Shown here: positions 7,990-15,236 of the stretch, piece by piece
Layout of the letters: every line of letters begins with the position of its first letter
Numbering within the stretch: the first letter of the stretch is position 1
NCBI GenBank assembly: GCA_026709365.1
Contig: JAPOTD010000062.1
Span: 1 to 35,788, forward strand
Direction of reading: 5' to 3'
DNA from: Gammaproteobacteria bacterium
Lineage (GTDB): Bacteria > Pseudomonadota > Gammaproteobacteria > Pseudomonadales > Azotimanducaceae
DNA length: 35,788 nt
Position numbers and translations under genes: made by a program
Notes under the pieces: generated by a model
Told to the model about the DNA's origin: nothing
The model's input: only the letters and a program-made list of their open reading frames with translations
Databases searched by the model: none

Positions 7990-8243
7990 GAACCGTAGGC
8001 CTCATCAAGGTGTTGGTCGTGATTCTCCGCGACGTCGCGGCATCCCGAATGAAAAAGTCCAGTGAGTTCGCGGGCGCGGTCAAGCAGGGCGCGGCGGTCC
8101 CGTTCGGGCCGACGCGCCAAGTACTCCGTGACGCTCTCGCGCACGAGATCGGACAATGAACGTTCCTCGGCGCGCGCACGGACTCGGAGCGCGCCAGCCT
8201 GCTCCGCCGTGAGTTGAACCTGCATCCTGACAAGTGATGCCAT
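7986..8243 (-). CDS. ribbon-helix-helix antitoxin (VapB/CopG-like)
   Basis: The product is 85 residues from the ATG at 8243, with AGGAA nine bases upstream. The N-terminal half, VRMQVQLTAEQAGALRVRARAEERSLSDLVRESVTEYL in the middle of the protein, has the strand-helix-turn-helix periodicity of a ribbon-helix-helix DNA-binding fold. The C-terminal tail is charged and would wrap a toxin. The gene overlaps its toxin by four bases (GTGA), but that toxin is internally deleted, so this antitoxin is now an orphan. It may still bind DNA and could cross-react with other toxins; there is no direct evidence for either. Confidence 0.78.
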   Translation of the reverse strand: MASLVRMQVQLTAEQAGALRVRARAEERSLSDLVRESVTEYLARRPERDRRALLDRARELTGLFHSGCRDVAENHDQHLDEAYGS

Positions 8244-8295
8244 GACGGCAATTCCTACAGCATGATGTCACCAGCTTGGGGCCGCGCTGGCACAA

Positions 8296-8568
8296 TTGTC
8301 AACAACACTTCCAGCAAACACTTCCAGCGTTGACACGGCGGCGGAGGTCGAGGCCTTGCTGGCGGCGGATGTTCCCGAACGCCAAGCAAGGGCCATCGTG
8401 CGGATGGCCGTCCGAATCCAGGATGGTTTGGTCACGAAAAGCCACTTGGACGCCACGCTCGAAGCCAAGCTCGCAACGCTGAAGCACCAGATCGTGGTCA
8501 CGTTGGTCGGCGCCATGGTCGGCGTGGCCGGGCTGGCCTTGGCCATCGGGCAATCCATGTTCAGGTAG
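8296..8568 (+). CDS. small coiled-coil protein with C-terminal membrane segment (DUF1640-like)
   Basis: The frame gives 90 residues. The middle has the pattern VEALLAADVPERQARAIVRM followed by a helix ending LVTKSHLDATLEAKLATLKHQ, then a hydrophobic segment VVTLVGAMVGVAGLALAIG that should span the membrane. This order (QA-containing helix, 'vtk.dL..lea.l' coiled coil, one terminal TM) resembles the small DUF1640/CCDC90-like proteins common near mobile or toxin genes. The only in-frame start is a TTG at 8296 with no ribosome site, and the first 35 bases hold a 13-bp tandem repeat (AACACTTCCAGC at 8304 and 8317). The true 5' end may therefore be damaged. Function is unknown. Confidence 0.5.
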   Translation: MSTTLPANTSSVDTAAEVEALLAADVPERQARAIVRMAVRIQDGLVTKSHLDATLEAKLATLKHQIVVTLVGAMVGVAGLALAIGQSMFR

Positions 8569-8585
8569 GTGGCGGAATTCCGTCT

Positions 8586-9431
8586 CTACGGCGACGGCCC
8601 CTCGTTCCGGGAGGTTGGCTGCTGGGGCTCAGCCACCCGCGTCAGGCCAGCTTGAATCCAGCGCAGGTTGATGCCGATGCGGTCGGCGCCAGGCTCGGCC
8701 CAAGCGTAGCTTAGGGTGTCGCCGGTGGCGAGTTCGATGACGCCCAGCTTCAGAATCGACGTTCGGGTGTTCTGGTAGGTGAGCCGGGCCAGCTCGACGG
8801 CGTAGCCGGTCGGCCGGCCATCGTCGAGGACCGGCAGCAGGAAGCCTTCGTCGTGCCAGTCAGCCTCGCGCACGAACACGTAGTCGTCATCCGCCGCCTC
8901 GGCGTCCAGATGGCTGCGCTTAAGCGCCACCCAGCCGCGGTAATGGCGCACTCGCCTAGCCCGCTCCGCCTCCCCATCGGGCCAGACCGCCTCAAGCCCG
9001 GCTTCATCGACGCTGATCCGCCCCGGCAATCCGGCGCAGCCGCCGTCCAAGGCCTCGCCCGTGAAGCCGGCAGGTGTGCTGCGCCACGCATAACGGCATT
9101 GGGAGGCGCCGGAGACTTGGGCAATCCAGCCTTGGCGCTCCGTTGCGAAGGCAAAGCTCCAACCGGGCGCGTCGGGAGCGGCTTGGCCCTGCCCGATCGC
9201 TAGATCGAGACGATCATCACCGTCCTTTTGGAAACGCCAATGCCTGCGCACGCCCTCGGCAGCACCATCCAAGCCCTGCTGCCAGACCTGCTCATTGCTG
9301 TTGTATTCGCCGGCCAGCAGCGCCGTCAACCGATCGCTGTCGGCCAGCGCAGGGAGGGCGGACACCGCCAAGCCCAACGCCAAGGCGCGGGGTTTGGACG
9401 GCCAGCGGGATGCTTCAGACGGTTTGGGCAC
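8586..9431 (-). CDS. exported CpcT/CpeT-like protein
   Basis: The product is 281 residues from a GTG at 9431 that lies inside the last codons of the upstream deacetylase gene (17-base overlap). Residues about 12-31 (RALALGLAVSALPALADSD) form a signal peptide. Right after it comes LTALLAGEYNSNEQVWQQ, which matches the opening of the CpcT/CpeT family (L...laG.fsN..Qa). The rest is strand-rich, with SQCRYAWRSTPAGFTGEALDGGCAGLPG like the family's Cys-containing middle. In cyanobacteria these calycin-fold proteins attach bilins to phycobiliproteins; non-cyanobacterial relatives have unknown roles. It is the last gene of the operon starting at the cysteine hydrolase. A truncated relative lies at 22189-22399. 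Confidence 0.55.
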   Translation of the reverse strand: MPKPSEASRWPSKPRALALGLAVSALPALADSDRLTALLAGEYNSNEQVWQQGLDGAAEGVRRHWRFQKDGDDRLDLAIGQGQAAPDAPGWSFAFATERQGWIAQVSGASQCRYAWRSTPAGFTGEALDGGCAGLPGRISVDEAGLEAVWPDGEAERARRVRHYRGWVALKRSHLDAEAADDDYVFVREADWHDEGFLLPVLDDGRPTGYAVELARLTYQNTRTSILKLGVIELATGDTLSYAWAEPGADRIGINLRWIQAGLTRVAEPQQPTSRNEGPSP

Positions 9432-10344
9432 GCCAAGCCGCCACGATGTCGGAGGCGGATGCGGACCAAATGGACGCGCAGCCCGCCAAGTGCTCCAGCA
9501 CCTGCTCGAAGGCGGCGATGCGGTGCGGCTGGCCCATGAGCCAAGGATGCACCGACAGCGCCAACAAGCGCCCGTGGCCGGTCTGGGCCGCTTCGGCGAC
9601 CAGAAAGTCGCAGGCGTCGATGATCTGCGTCGCGTACTCCCACTCCGAGTGCAGGTTGGCGCCGATCAGGAATTGGTCATCCAACTCCAGCGACAGCGGC
9701 AGGGCGACCAGCTCGCCCGCATCGGTGCGAAAGGCGTAGGGCAGTTCGTCGTTGATCCAGTCGCCCATGTAGCACACCCCTTGGGCCGCCAGCAGGTCCG
9801 GGGTGCGGTGGCTTTGGGAGCGGGCTGGGCTCACCCAGCCTTCGACCGCTTGGCCGGTGCGCTCGCGCAGGGTCGCCAAGCTCCTCTCGACGATGGCCCG
9901 CTCCTCGGCGAGCCCGAGTTCGCCGTGGTGCAGCGTGTCCATGTGCCAGGAACTGGCCAGGACTTCGTCGCCGCGCCGAGCCAGCCGGTCAAGCAGGCTG
10001 GGGCAGCGCTCGGCCAGCGCCCCGTTGACGGCGAAGGTCGGGCGGATGCCGAAGGCGTCCAACGCTTCCAGGCAGCGCACGATGCCCACGCGGTTGCCGT
10101 ACTCGCGCAACGTGAAGTGCCGCAAATCCGGATAGGGCGTGCTCATGCCGCCGGGCGGCGCAAAGGGCTTGCCACGCTGGTCCAAGGGGAAGAACTGCAC
10201 CGCCAAGTTCACCCAGAGGGCAACGCTGGCTCCTCCCGGCCAGTTGATCGGGGGACGGTCGCCGAGCATGGAGAATTCGTAGCGCTCATGGTCCATCCCG
10301 CGGCGGCGGCGCGGATACTCCAAATGTTTGGCGTCAAGGGTCAT
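9415..10344 (-). CDS. PuuE-like polysaccharide-deacetylase-family hydrolase 1
   Basis: The product is 309 residues from an ATG that overlaps the previous gene's stop (ATGA). It has the NodB-type TIM-barrel layout of the PuuE allantoinase / cyclic-imide hydrolase branch: WPGGASVALWVNLAVQFF, REYGNRVGIVRCLEALDAFGI, ERTGQAVEGWVSPARSQSHRTPDLL, then SLELDDQ and a final LSVHPWLMGQPHRI. The usual second motif is altered: the expected S/C-H-G is SSWHMDTLHHGE here, unlike SHGIYN in its neighbour. That suggests a different active site or substrate. PuuE-type enzymes hydrolyse cyclic amides such as allantoin, and related proteins open cyclic imides. It is the third gene of the operon led by the cysteine hydrolase. 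Confidence 0.82.
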   Translation of the reverse strand: MTLDAKHLEYPRRRRGMDHERYEFSMLGDRPPINWPGGASVALWVNLAVQFFPLDQRGKPFAPPGGMSTPYPDLRHFTLREYGNRVGIVRCLEALDAFGIRPTFAVNGALAERCPSLLDRLARRGDEVLASSWHMDTLHHGELGLAEERAIVERSLATLRERTGQAVEGWVSPARSQSHRTPDLLAAQGVCYMGDWINDELPYAFRTDAGELVALPLSLELDDQFLIGANLHSEWEYATQIIDACDFLVAEAAQTGHGRLLALSVHPWLMGQPHRIAAFEQVLEHLAGCASIWSASASDIVAAWRAQTV

Positions 10345-11270
10345 GGCGCTGCTTCCGCCCCGCCGTCCCGCGCGCCGGACCGCGCCAAGTCAAGGTCGTA
10401 GTAGTGCTCAAGGTAGTGCTCCGCGATCTCCCGGCCGGTCGCTAGCCAAACGCCCTCGTGCTCGGTTGCGTGGGCCAGCGCCTCCTCAAAGGCGCGCAGC
10501 CGGTGGGGGTGGGCGACCTGATAGGGATGCAGCGGCACGCACATCACCGTGCCGCCCGCCTCGCCTTCGCGATGCAGCCGGTCGAAGGCCTGCTTGATCA
10601 TCTCGCCGTAGCGCCGCGGCTCCACCCGATTGACGACGTAGGCGATGGTGTCGTTGAGTTCCAGCGAGTAAGGCACGGACACGAACCGCTTTCCCGAACG
10701 CACCCGAACGGGCGTCGGCTGGTCGTCGTGGAACAGGTCACAGGTGTAGATGCCGCCCGCCTCGGCAAACAGGTCCAGCGTTTGCTCCGTATGCGTCAGG
10801 GCCGGCGCCAGATAGCCCGCGCAAGGCTGTCCGGTGTGGCGGAGGATGGCCGCCATGGAGTCCTCGATCATCGCCTGCTCCTGGGCTGCGTCCATGCCGT
10901 AGGCGTAGCGGGTGTTGTAGATGCCGTGGCTGAAGAACTCCCAGCCGCGCGCCGCGCCCAGCTCGATGATCTCCGGATGGTGGTCGCAGACCGCAGCCGA
11001 CAGGCTGACCGAGCCGCGCACGCCGTACTTGTCGAGCACCGCCATCATGCGCGCAAGGCCCACCCGATTGCCGTAGTCTCGGGTCGCGTAGCCCTGCACG
11101 TCGGGCGCTGGCCTGGGCCACGCCCGGCGGGACGGGTTGGCGGGCGGGTCGAGTTCATAGAACTCGATGTTGGGCGCCACCCAGAACGCCAGCCTGGCGC
11201 CGCCGGGCCAGCGGATGGGCAGGCGCTCGTCCCAAGCGCGATAGCGGTAAAGATCGGGGTCGTCGCGCAC
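10341..11270 (-). CDS. PuuE-like polysaccharide-deacetylase-family hydrolase 2
   Basis: The product is about 309 residues. The preferred start is the GTG at 11270, with AGGAG eight bases upstream; a TTG six codons earlier would place that AGGAG inside the gene. Motifs are WPGGARLAFWVAPNIEFYEL, TRDYGNRVGLARMMAVLDKYGV, EFFSHGIYNTRYAYGM (intact S-H-G), HTGQPCAGYLAPALTHTEQTLDLF, CDLFHDDQPTPV, PYSLELNDTIAY and CVPLHPYQVAHPHRL. These fit the PuuE/allantoinase-like branch better than chitin or peptidoglycan deacetylases, and there is no signal peptide, so it is cytoplasmic. Its end overlaps the start of deacetylase 1 by four bases. The two may form a hetero-oligomer or act on successive amide bonds (inference). 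Confidence 0.84.
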   Translation of the reverse strand: MRDDPDLYRYRAWDERLPIRWPGGARLAFWVAPNIEFYELDPPANPSRRAWPRPAPDVQGYATRDYGNRVGLARMMAVLDKYGVRGSVSLSAAVCDHHPEIIELGAARGWEFFSHGIYNTRYAYGMDAAQEQAMIEDSMAAILRHTGQPCAGYLAPALTHTEQTLDLFAEAGGIYTCDLFHDDQPTPVRVRSGKRFVSVPYSLELNDTIAYVVNRVEPRRYGEMIKQAFDRLHREGEAGGTVMCVPLHPYQVAHPHRLRAFEEALAHATEHEGVWLATGREIAEHYLEHYYDLDLARSGARDGGAEAAP

Positions 11271-11303
11271 CTCGCAGTCTCCTAGCAATGTCCAGGCAAT
11301 ATC

Positions 11304-12017
11304 CTAAAAGGGCGCGCCGCGGCCTTCACGGATGGGCGGGCAGCCGGGATGGTCGGCCAGCCAAGCCTCCACCGCCGCGAAGGGTTCGACGTCGCCGTAC
11401 TTGAGCATGATGTCGCAGAGATTGCTGAAGTGGGGAATCTCGTGCTTGTCGGCCACGCACTCCTCGGGGACGATGGTGCGGTAGCCGTGGGACAGGGACG
11501 CCACCGCCGAAGCCCGCACGCAGCCGGAGGTGCTGCCGCCGGTGAGGATCACCGTGTCAACCTTGTGCCAGACCAGCAGCGAGGGGATGAGGCTGTCATG
11601 GAACACGCTGGCCATGCGCTTGTTGACGATGGCGTCGCGATGGCGGTCGATGTCCAGGCGCGGGTCGAGTTCGGCGCGCTCGCTGCCCTCCTTGATGTTC
11701 TGCAGCGAATCCTCAGTGTTGGTTCGGGTGCCCCAGACGCCGGCGTCATCGGCGTTGCCCATGTAGGCGACGTAGGTCCAGATCACCGGCATGTTGCGGC
11801 TGCGGGCCAGTTCAGCCAGCCGGTTGACGTAGCGAATCTGGTTCGGGTCGGTGCGGTAGGCGGTGGCGAAGCGCGCAACGTCGGTGTAGGCGCGCTGCAA
11901 GTCGATGTTGATCAGCGCCGCCTTCTCGCCAAACCCGAACCGGGCGCGGCGCGGGTTGGACTTGACCTGCGCCCAGTACTGCCTGGGCGTCAAATCCGAT
12001 GTCTGCATGTCCGGCAT
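11304..12017 (-). CDS. isochorismatase-family cysteine hydrolase (amidase type)
   Basis: The product is 237 residues from the ATG at 12017, with AAGGA seven bases upstream; a TTG five codons earlier is in frame but would contain that site. The catalytic triad is complete: Asp39 (LINIDLQRAYTD), Lys133 (VNKRMASVFHDS) and Cys166 (GGSTSGCVRASAV). That Cys motif is typical of N-carbamoylsarcosine-amidase and maleamate-amidase relatives rather than of true isochorismatases. It likely hydrolyses a linear amide or half-amide in the cytoplasm, releasing ammonia. It is the first gene of the minus-strand operon that continues with two PuuE-like hydrolases, and site B is 33 bases upstream of its start. 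A pairing of ring-opening amidohydrolase and half-amidase is the natural reading. Confidence 0.88.
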   Translation of the reverse strand: MPDMQTSDLTPRQYWAQVKSNPRRARFGFGEKAALINIDLQRAYTDVARFATAYRTDPNQIRYVNRLAELARSRNMPVIWTYVAYMGNADDAGVWGTRTNTEDSLQNIKEGSERAELDPRLDIDRHRDAIVNKRMASVFHDSLIPSLLVWHKVDTVILTGGSTSGCVRASAVASLSHGYRTIVPEECVADKHEIPHFSNLCDIMLKYGDVEPFAAVEAWLADHPGCPPIREGRGAPF

Positions 12018-12049
12018 GCCACAGTCCTTCAAGACATCAATACATCCAT

Positions 12050-12067
12050 TGTCATATCATTAGGTCA
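12050..12067 (+). promoter_or_regulatory. operator-like 18-bp motif, site B
   Basis: The sequence is TGTCATATCATTAGGTCA, two changes from site A and two from site C. It lies between the divergent cysteine-hydrolase gene (start 12017, minus) and the flavoenzyme gene (start 12132, plus), so one bound protein could control both. The plus-strand operon downstream includes the GntR/HutC regulator, which would make the regulator self-controlled. Confidence 0.72.
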
Positions 12068-12131
12068 CCACCCAGTCAATGGCGCGCCCGCAATTTGAGC
12101 GGATCCGCGCCAGACCCGCAGGAGCCCGTTG

Positions 12132-13703
12132 ATGAGCGACCTTCCAACCGCCTTGGCCCCCTTGGCTGTGCGCATCGGCGCCGAGCGCCTGCTGATCGAC
12201 GACGACGCCCTGACGTTGTACGGCCAGGACGTGTCCGGCGAAGCGCACCCCCTAAGCGCCGTGGTGCGTCCCGCCGACATCAGCGATCTTCTCGCCACGG
12301 TGCGCTTCGCGGCGGAGCATGGCTTCGTGGTCGCGCCCCGAGGCGGCGGGATGTCCTACAGCGGGGGCTATGTCTGCCCCCGCGGACGCACCCTCTGCCT
12401 GGACATGGCCGCCATGGGCGAGGTCTTGGAGATCAACGCCGAGGACATGTACGTGCGGGTGCAGGCCGGCTGCACTTGGAAGGCCCTGCACGAGGCGCTC
12501 GAACCCCACGGCCTGCGCACGCCGTTCTGGGGCACCCTCTCCGGCTTGGGCGCCACAGTGGGCGGCTCCCTGTCGCAGAACGCGCTGTTCTGGGGCAGCG
12601 GTCGGCATGGCTGCGCCGCTGACTCGGTGGTCGGCTTCGAGATCGTGCTGGCCAACGGCCAGGTGCTGCGCACGGGCGCTGCGGCGCGCAACGGGACGCC
12701 GCCCTTCTTCCGCCACTACGGGCCCGACCTCACCGGGCTGTTCACTTGCGACAACGGGGCGCTGGGCATCAAGGCGACGGCGACCCTGAAGCTGCTGCCG
12801 AGGGGCGAGGCACGGCACGGCGTCAGCCTGACCTTTGCCGACCACGGCGGGATGCTCGCCGCCATGTCGGAAGTCTCCCGGCAGCGCTTGGCCGAATCCT
12901 GCTTCGGCTTCGACCCCGGCCTGCAGGCGCAGCGCATGAAGCGCGAATCCCTGGCGCAGGACGTCAAGACCCTGGGCCAGACGGTCGCGGCCCAGAACAG
13001 CCTGCTGGATGCGGTAAAGATCGGCGCCCGCATCGCCGTGGCCGGCCGTCGATTTCTGGCGGAGGCCGACTACTCCGTCCACTTCATGGTTGAGGAGCGC
13101 ACCGGAGCGGCAGCCGAGGACGCCGCCGAGCGCATCATGCGCATCGGCCAGGATGCGGGGGGCAAGGCGGTGGAGAACACCATTCCCACGGTCACCCGCG
13201 CCAATCCCTTCGGGCCGCTCAACTCCATGATCGGGCCTTCCGGAGAGCGCTGGCTGCCGGTGCATGGCCTGGTGCCGCACTCCGAGGCCAAGGCCGCCTA
13301 CGAGGCCGTTTCCGCCCTGTTCGAGCGCAACGCGGCGGTTCTGGAGGAGCACGGCATCGCGCACGGCACCCTGTTCACCACCGCGGATACCAACTGTTTC
13401 GTGATCGAGCCGGTCTTCTACTGGCCCGATGGGCTGAACGCCCTGCACCGGCACAGCGTCGAAGCCGCCGTGCTGCGGAGGACCAACGCCTTCCCGGACA
13501 ATCCCGCAGCGCGGGCGGAGGTCATGCGCCTGCGCCGGGAGGTGGTGGACACCCTGGCGGCCTGCGGCGCGGTGCATTTGCAGATTGGGCGCCTTTACCC
13601 CTACGCCCGGGATCTGGACGCCGCCTCGTTGACGACGGTTAGGGAATTCAAGCGCGCGCTCGATCCCGATGGGCGCATGAACCCTGGCGCACTCGGGCTG
13701 TGA
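12132..13703 (+). CDS. VAO/PCMH-type FAD-linked oxidoreductase
   Basis: The product is 523 residues from the ATG at 12132, with AGGAG seven bases upstream. The N-terminal FAD domain has VVRPADISDLLATVRFAAEHG, the pyrophosphate loop APRGGGMSYSGGY, and GLGATVGGSLSQNALFWGSGRHG, followed by LPRGEARHG. The C-terminal cap domain ends with IGRLYPYARDLDA and ALDPDGRMNPGALGL, as in 4-cresol dehydrogenase, vanillyl-alcohol oxidase and glycolate/lactate oxidases. These enzymes take a hydride from a hydroxyl or para-alkyl-phenol carbon. Whether FAD is covalently bound cannot be seen. It is the first gene of the plus-strand operon from site B and overlaps the next gene by four bases (GTGA), which suggests translational coupling. 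Confidence 0.86.
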   Translation: MSDLPTALAPLAVRIGAERLLIDDDALTLYGQDVSGEAHPLSAVVRPADISDLLATVRFAAEHGFVVAPRGGGMSYSGGYVCPRGRTLCLDMAAMGEVLEINAEDMYVRVQAGCTWKALHEALEPHGLRTPFWGTLSGLGATVGGSLSQNALFWGSGRHGCAADSVVGFEIVLANGQVLRTGAAARNGTPPFFRHYGPDLTGLFTCDNGALGIKATATLKLLPRGEARHGVSLTFADHGGMLAAMSEVSRQRLAESCFGFDPGLQAQRMKRESLAQDVKTLGQTVAAQNSLLDAVKIGARIAVAGRRFLAEADYSVHFMVEERTGAAAEDAAERIMRIGQDAGGKAVENTIPTVTRANPFGPLNSMIGPSGERWLPVHGLVPHSEAKAAYEAVSALFERNAAVLEEHGIAHGTLFTTADTNCFVIEPVFYWPDGLNALHRHSVEAAVLRRTNAFPDNPAARAEVMRLRREVVDTLAACGAVHLQIGRLYPYARDLDAASLTTVREFKRALDPDGRMNPGALGL

Positions 13704-15187
13704 GCCGATCGGCCATCGCCACGACGGCGGAACTGCCGCCGGTCCGACCACCGAGCATCCGCTGCTCAAGCGCACGGGTGCGCGTGGACGGCACCGAGCT
13801 CGATCTGCACTATCGGGTGACCGGCTCCGGCCCGCCGCTGTTCGCGCTGCACCCCTCCCCCCTCGACTCCGCCTTCATGGCGCCGCTCATGGCCAGGTTG
13901 GCGAGCCGGGCCACGGTCATCGCGCCGGACACGCCGGGCTTCGGCGACTCGGACCCGCTGCCGGGCCCGATCGACGACTTAAGCCCCTGCGTACGCGCCA
14001 TGACGGCGCTGCGCCAAGCCTTGGGGCTGGAGCAGGTGGGCGTCTATGGCTCCGCAACCGGGGCGCAGATCGCCGTCGAGTGGGCCAAGGCCGAACCCCA
14101 AGCGCTCAGCGGCATCATGCTCGACAACGCCGCCGCCTTCGATGACGCCGAACGGCAGCGGATACTTGAGGGCTACCTGCCGGACGTGACGCCCAGCCCC
14201 GACGGCGGCCATTTGGCGCGCGCCTGGCTGGCGGCGCACGACGGCACCCTGTTCTTTCCTTGGCAAGCGCCCGCAACGGAGAACCGCATCGCCCGGGCGC
14301 TTGCGCCCGCGGCTGCCATGCAGGCGACCGCACGAGGCTACTTGCGCGCCGGACCCGGCTACGCTTCGATCTACCGCGCCGCCTTCCGCAACGAGCGGGT
14401 GGAGCGGCTGGCGCCGGTGGCGACACCCTTGGTGATACTGCGCTGGCAGGGCAGCATTCTGGCCCGCTGGACGGGACGCCTCGATACCCAATCCTGGGGC
14501 GCCAACGTGACCATGGCCCATTGCGGGCCTTCGCTGGATGAGCGTTGGGCCTGCTTGGAACGCAACCTCGAACGCATCCTGCCGGCGAATTCGGTGCGGG
14601 CACAAGACCTGTGCCTGGAAAGCGGACGCCTGCGCCACGTGGACTCCAGTTTTGGGCAAATTCGCTACCGGCAACCCGATGGCGCGGCACCGACGCGCCT
14701 GCTGATCCCGCAGCCCGGCGCAACCGAGGCCGCGCTCCCCGACAGCGCCGCCCATCCGGCCTCGGCGGTGGTCGATCTGCCGGGGCACGGGGGATCGGCG
14801 CTGCCGGAGGATCTCAGGCCCAGCCACTGCGTGGAAGCCGTGCGCCGCATCGCAGCCGCTCTGGATGGAGTGGCCCGGTCCGTCGCCGGCGTCGGGCTTT
14901 CGGATGCTTTGGCGCAAGCAGTGGCGGCCGTCGAACCCGCGCTAGACCAAGCCGCGGCCCAGCCCGCGGAATTCCAAGGCCAACCGCCGGACTTGACCCC
15001 GGAGCGCTCCGGCGCCCATCTGCTGCGCGCTTGGCACTGGCTGCGGGAGCCGTTTCTGGCGCGCGACGAGGCGCCGCCGGAACCGGTGCGCCTGACAAGA
15101 ATGCTGATCGACCTAATCGATGCCCAAGCCGCGCATCGGGCCCTGCGGGAAGCGCTCGACGCCCCGAACCGCACCGATCGCTCCTAG
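13700..15187 (+). CDS. tandem alpha/beta-hydrolase-like protein lacking the nucleophile
   Basis: The product is 495 residues from a GTG that overlaps the flavoenzyme stop. Residues about 25-295 form an alpha/beta-hydrolase unit: LFALHPSPLDS, the loop DTPGFGDSD at 77-85, and the elbow VYGSATGAQIA at 115-125. The canonical G-x-S-x-G is G-S-A-T-G here, so Ala119 occupies the nucleophile position. Residues about 310-490 look like a second, shorter unit: LLIPQPG, then DLPGHGGSALP at 359-369, which mirrors DTPGFGDSD, then VAGVGLSDALAQAVA in the elbow position, also without GxSxG. No ordinary serine-hydrolase chemistry is expected. A cofactor-free oxygenase-like, lyase or binding role is possible; none is shown. 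The ordering beside a flavoenzyme and regulator places it in the pathway. Confidence 0.75.
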   Translation: MSRSAIATTAELPPVRPPSIRCSSARVRVDGTELDLHYRVTGSGPPLFALHPSPLDSAFMAPLMARLASRATVIAPDTPGFGDSDPLPGPIDDLSPCVRAMTALRQALGLEQVGVYGSATGAQIAVEWAKAEPQALSGIMLDNAAAFDDAERQRILEGYLPDVTPSPDGGHLARAWLAAHDGTLFFPWQAPATENRIARALAPAAAMQATARGYLRAGPGYASIYRAAFRNERVERLAPVATPLVILRWQGSILARWTGRLDTQSWGANVTMAHCGPSLDERWACLERNLERILPANSVRAQDLCLESGRLRHVDSSFGQIRYRQPDGAAPTRLLIPQPGATEAALPDSAAHPASAVVDLPGHGGSALPEDLRPSHCVEAVRRIAAALDGVARSVAGVGLSDALAQAVAAVEPALDQAAAQPAEFQGQPPDLTPERSGAHLLRAWHWLREPFLARDEAPPEPVRLTRMLIDLIDAQAAHRALREALDAPNRTDRS

Positions 15188-15236
15188 CCCGGTTGTTTCA
15201 CCAACATGCCTGCCCAATCAAGGGAATAAGGGAATC

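Noticed and set aside
12252-13775. A 507-residue reverse frame opposite the flavoenzyme
   Set aside because: The plus strand carries the FAD-binding motifs; the antisense frame is a high-GC artefact.
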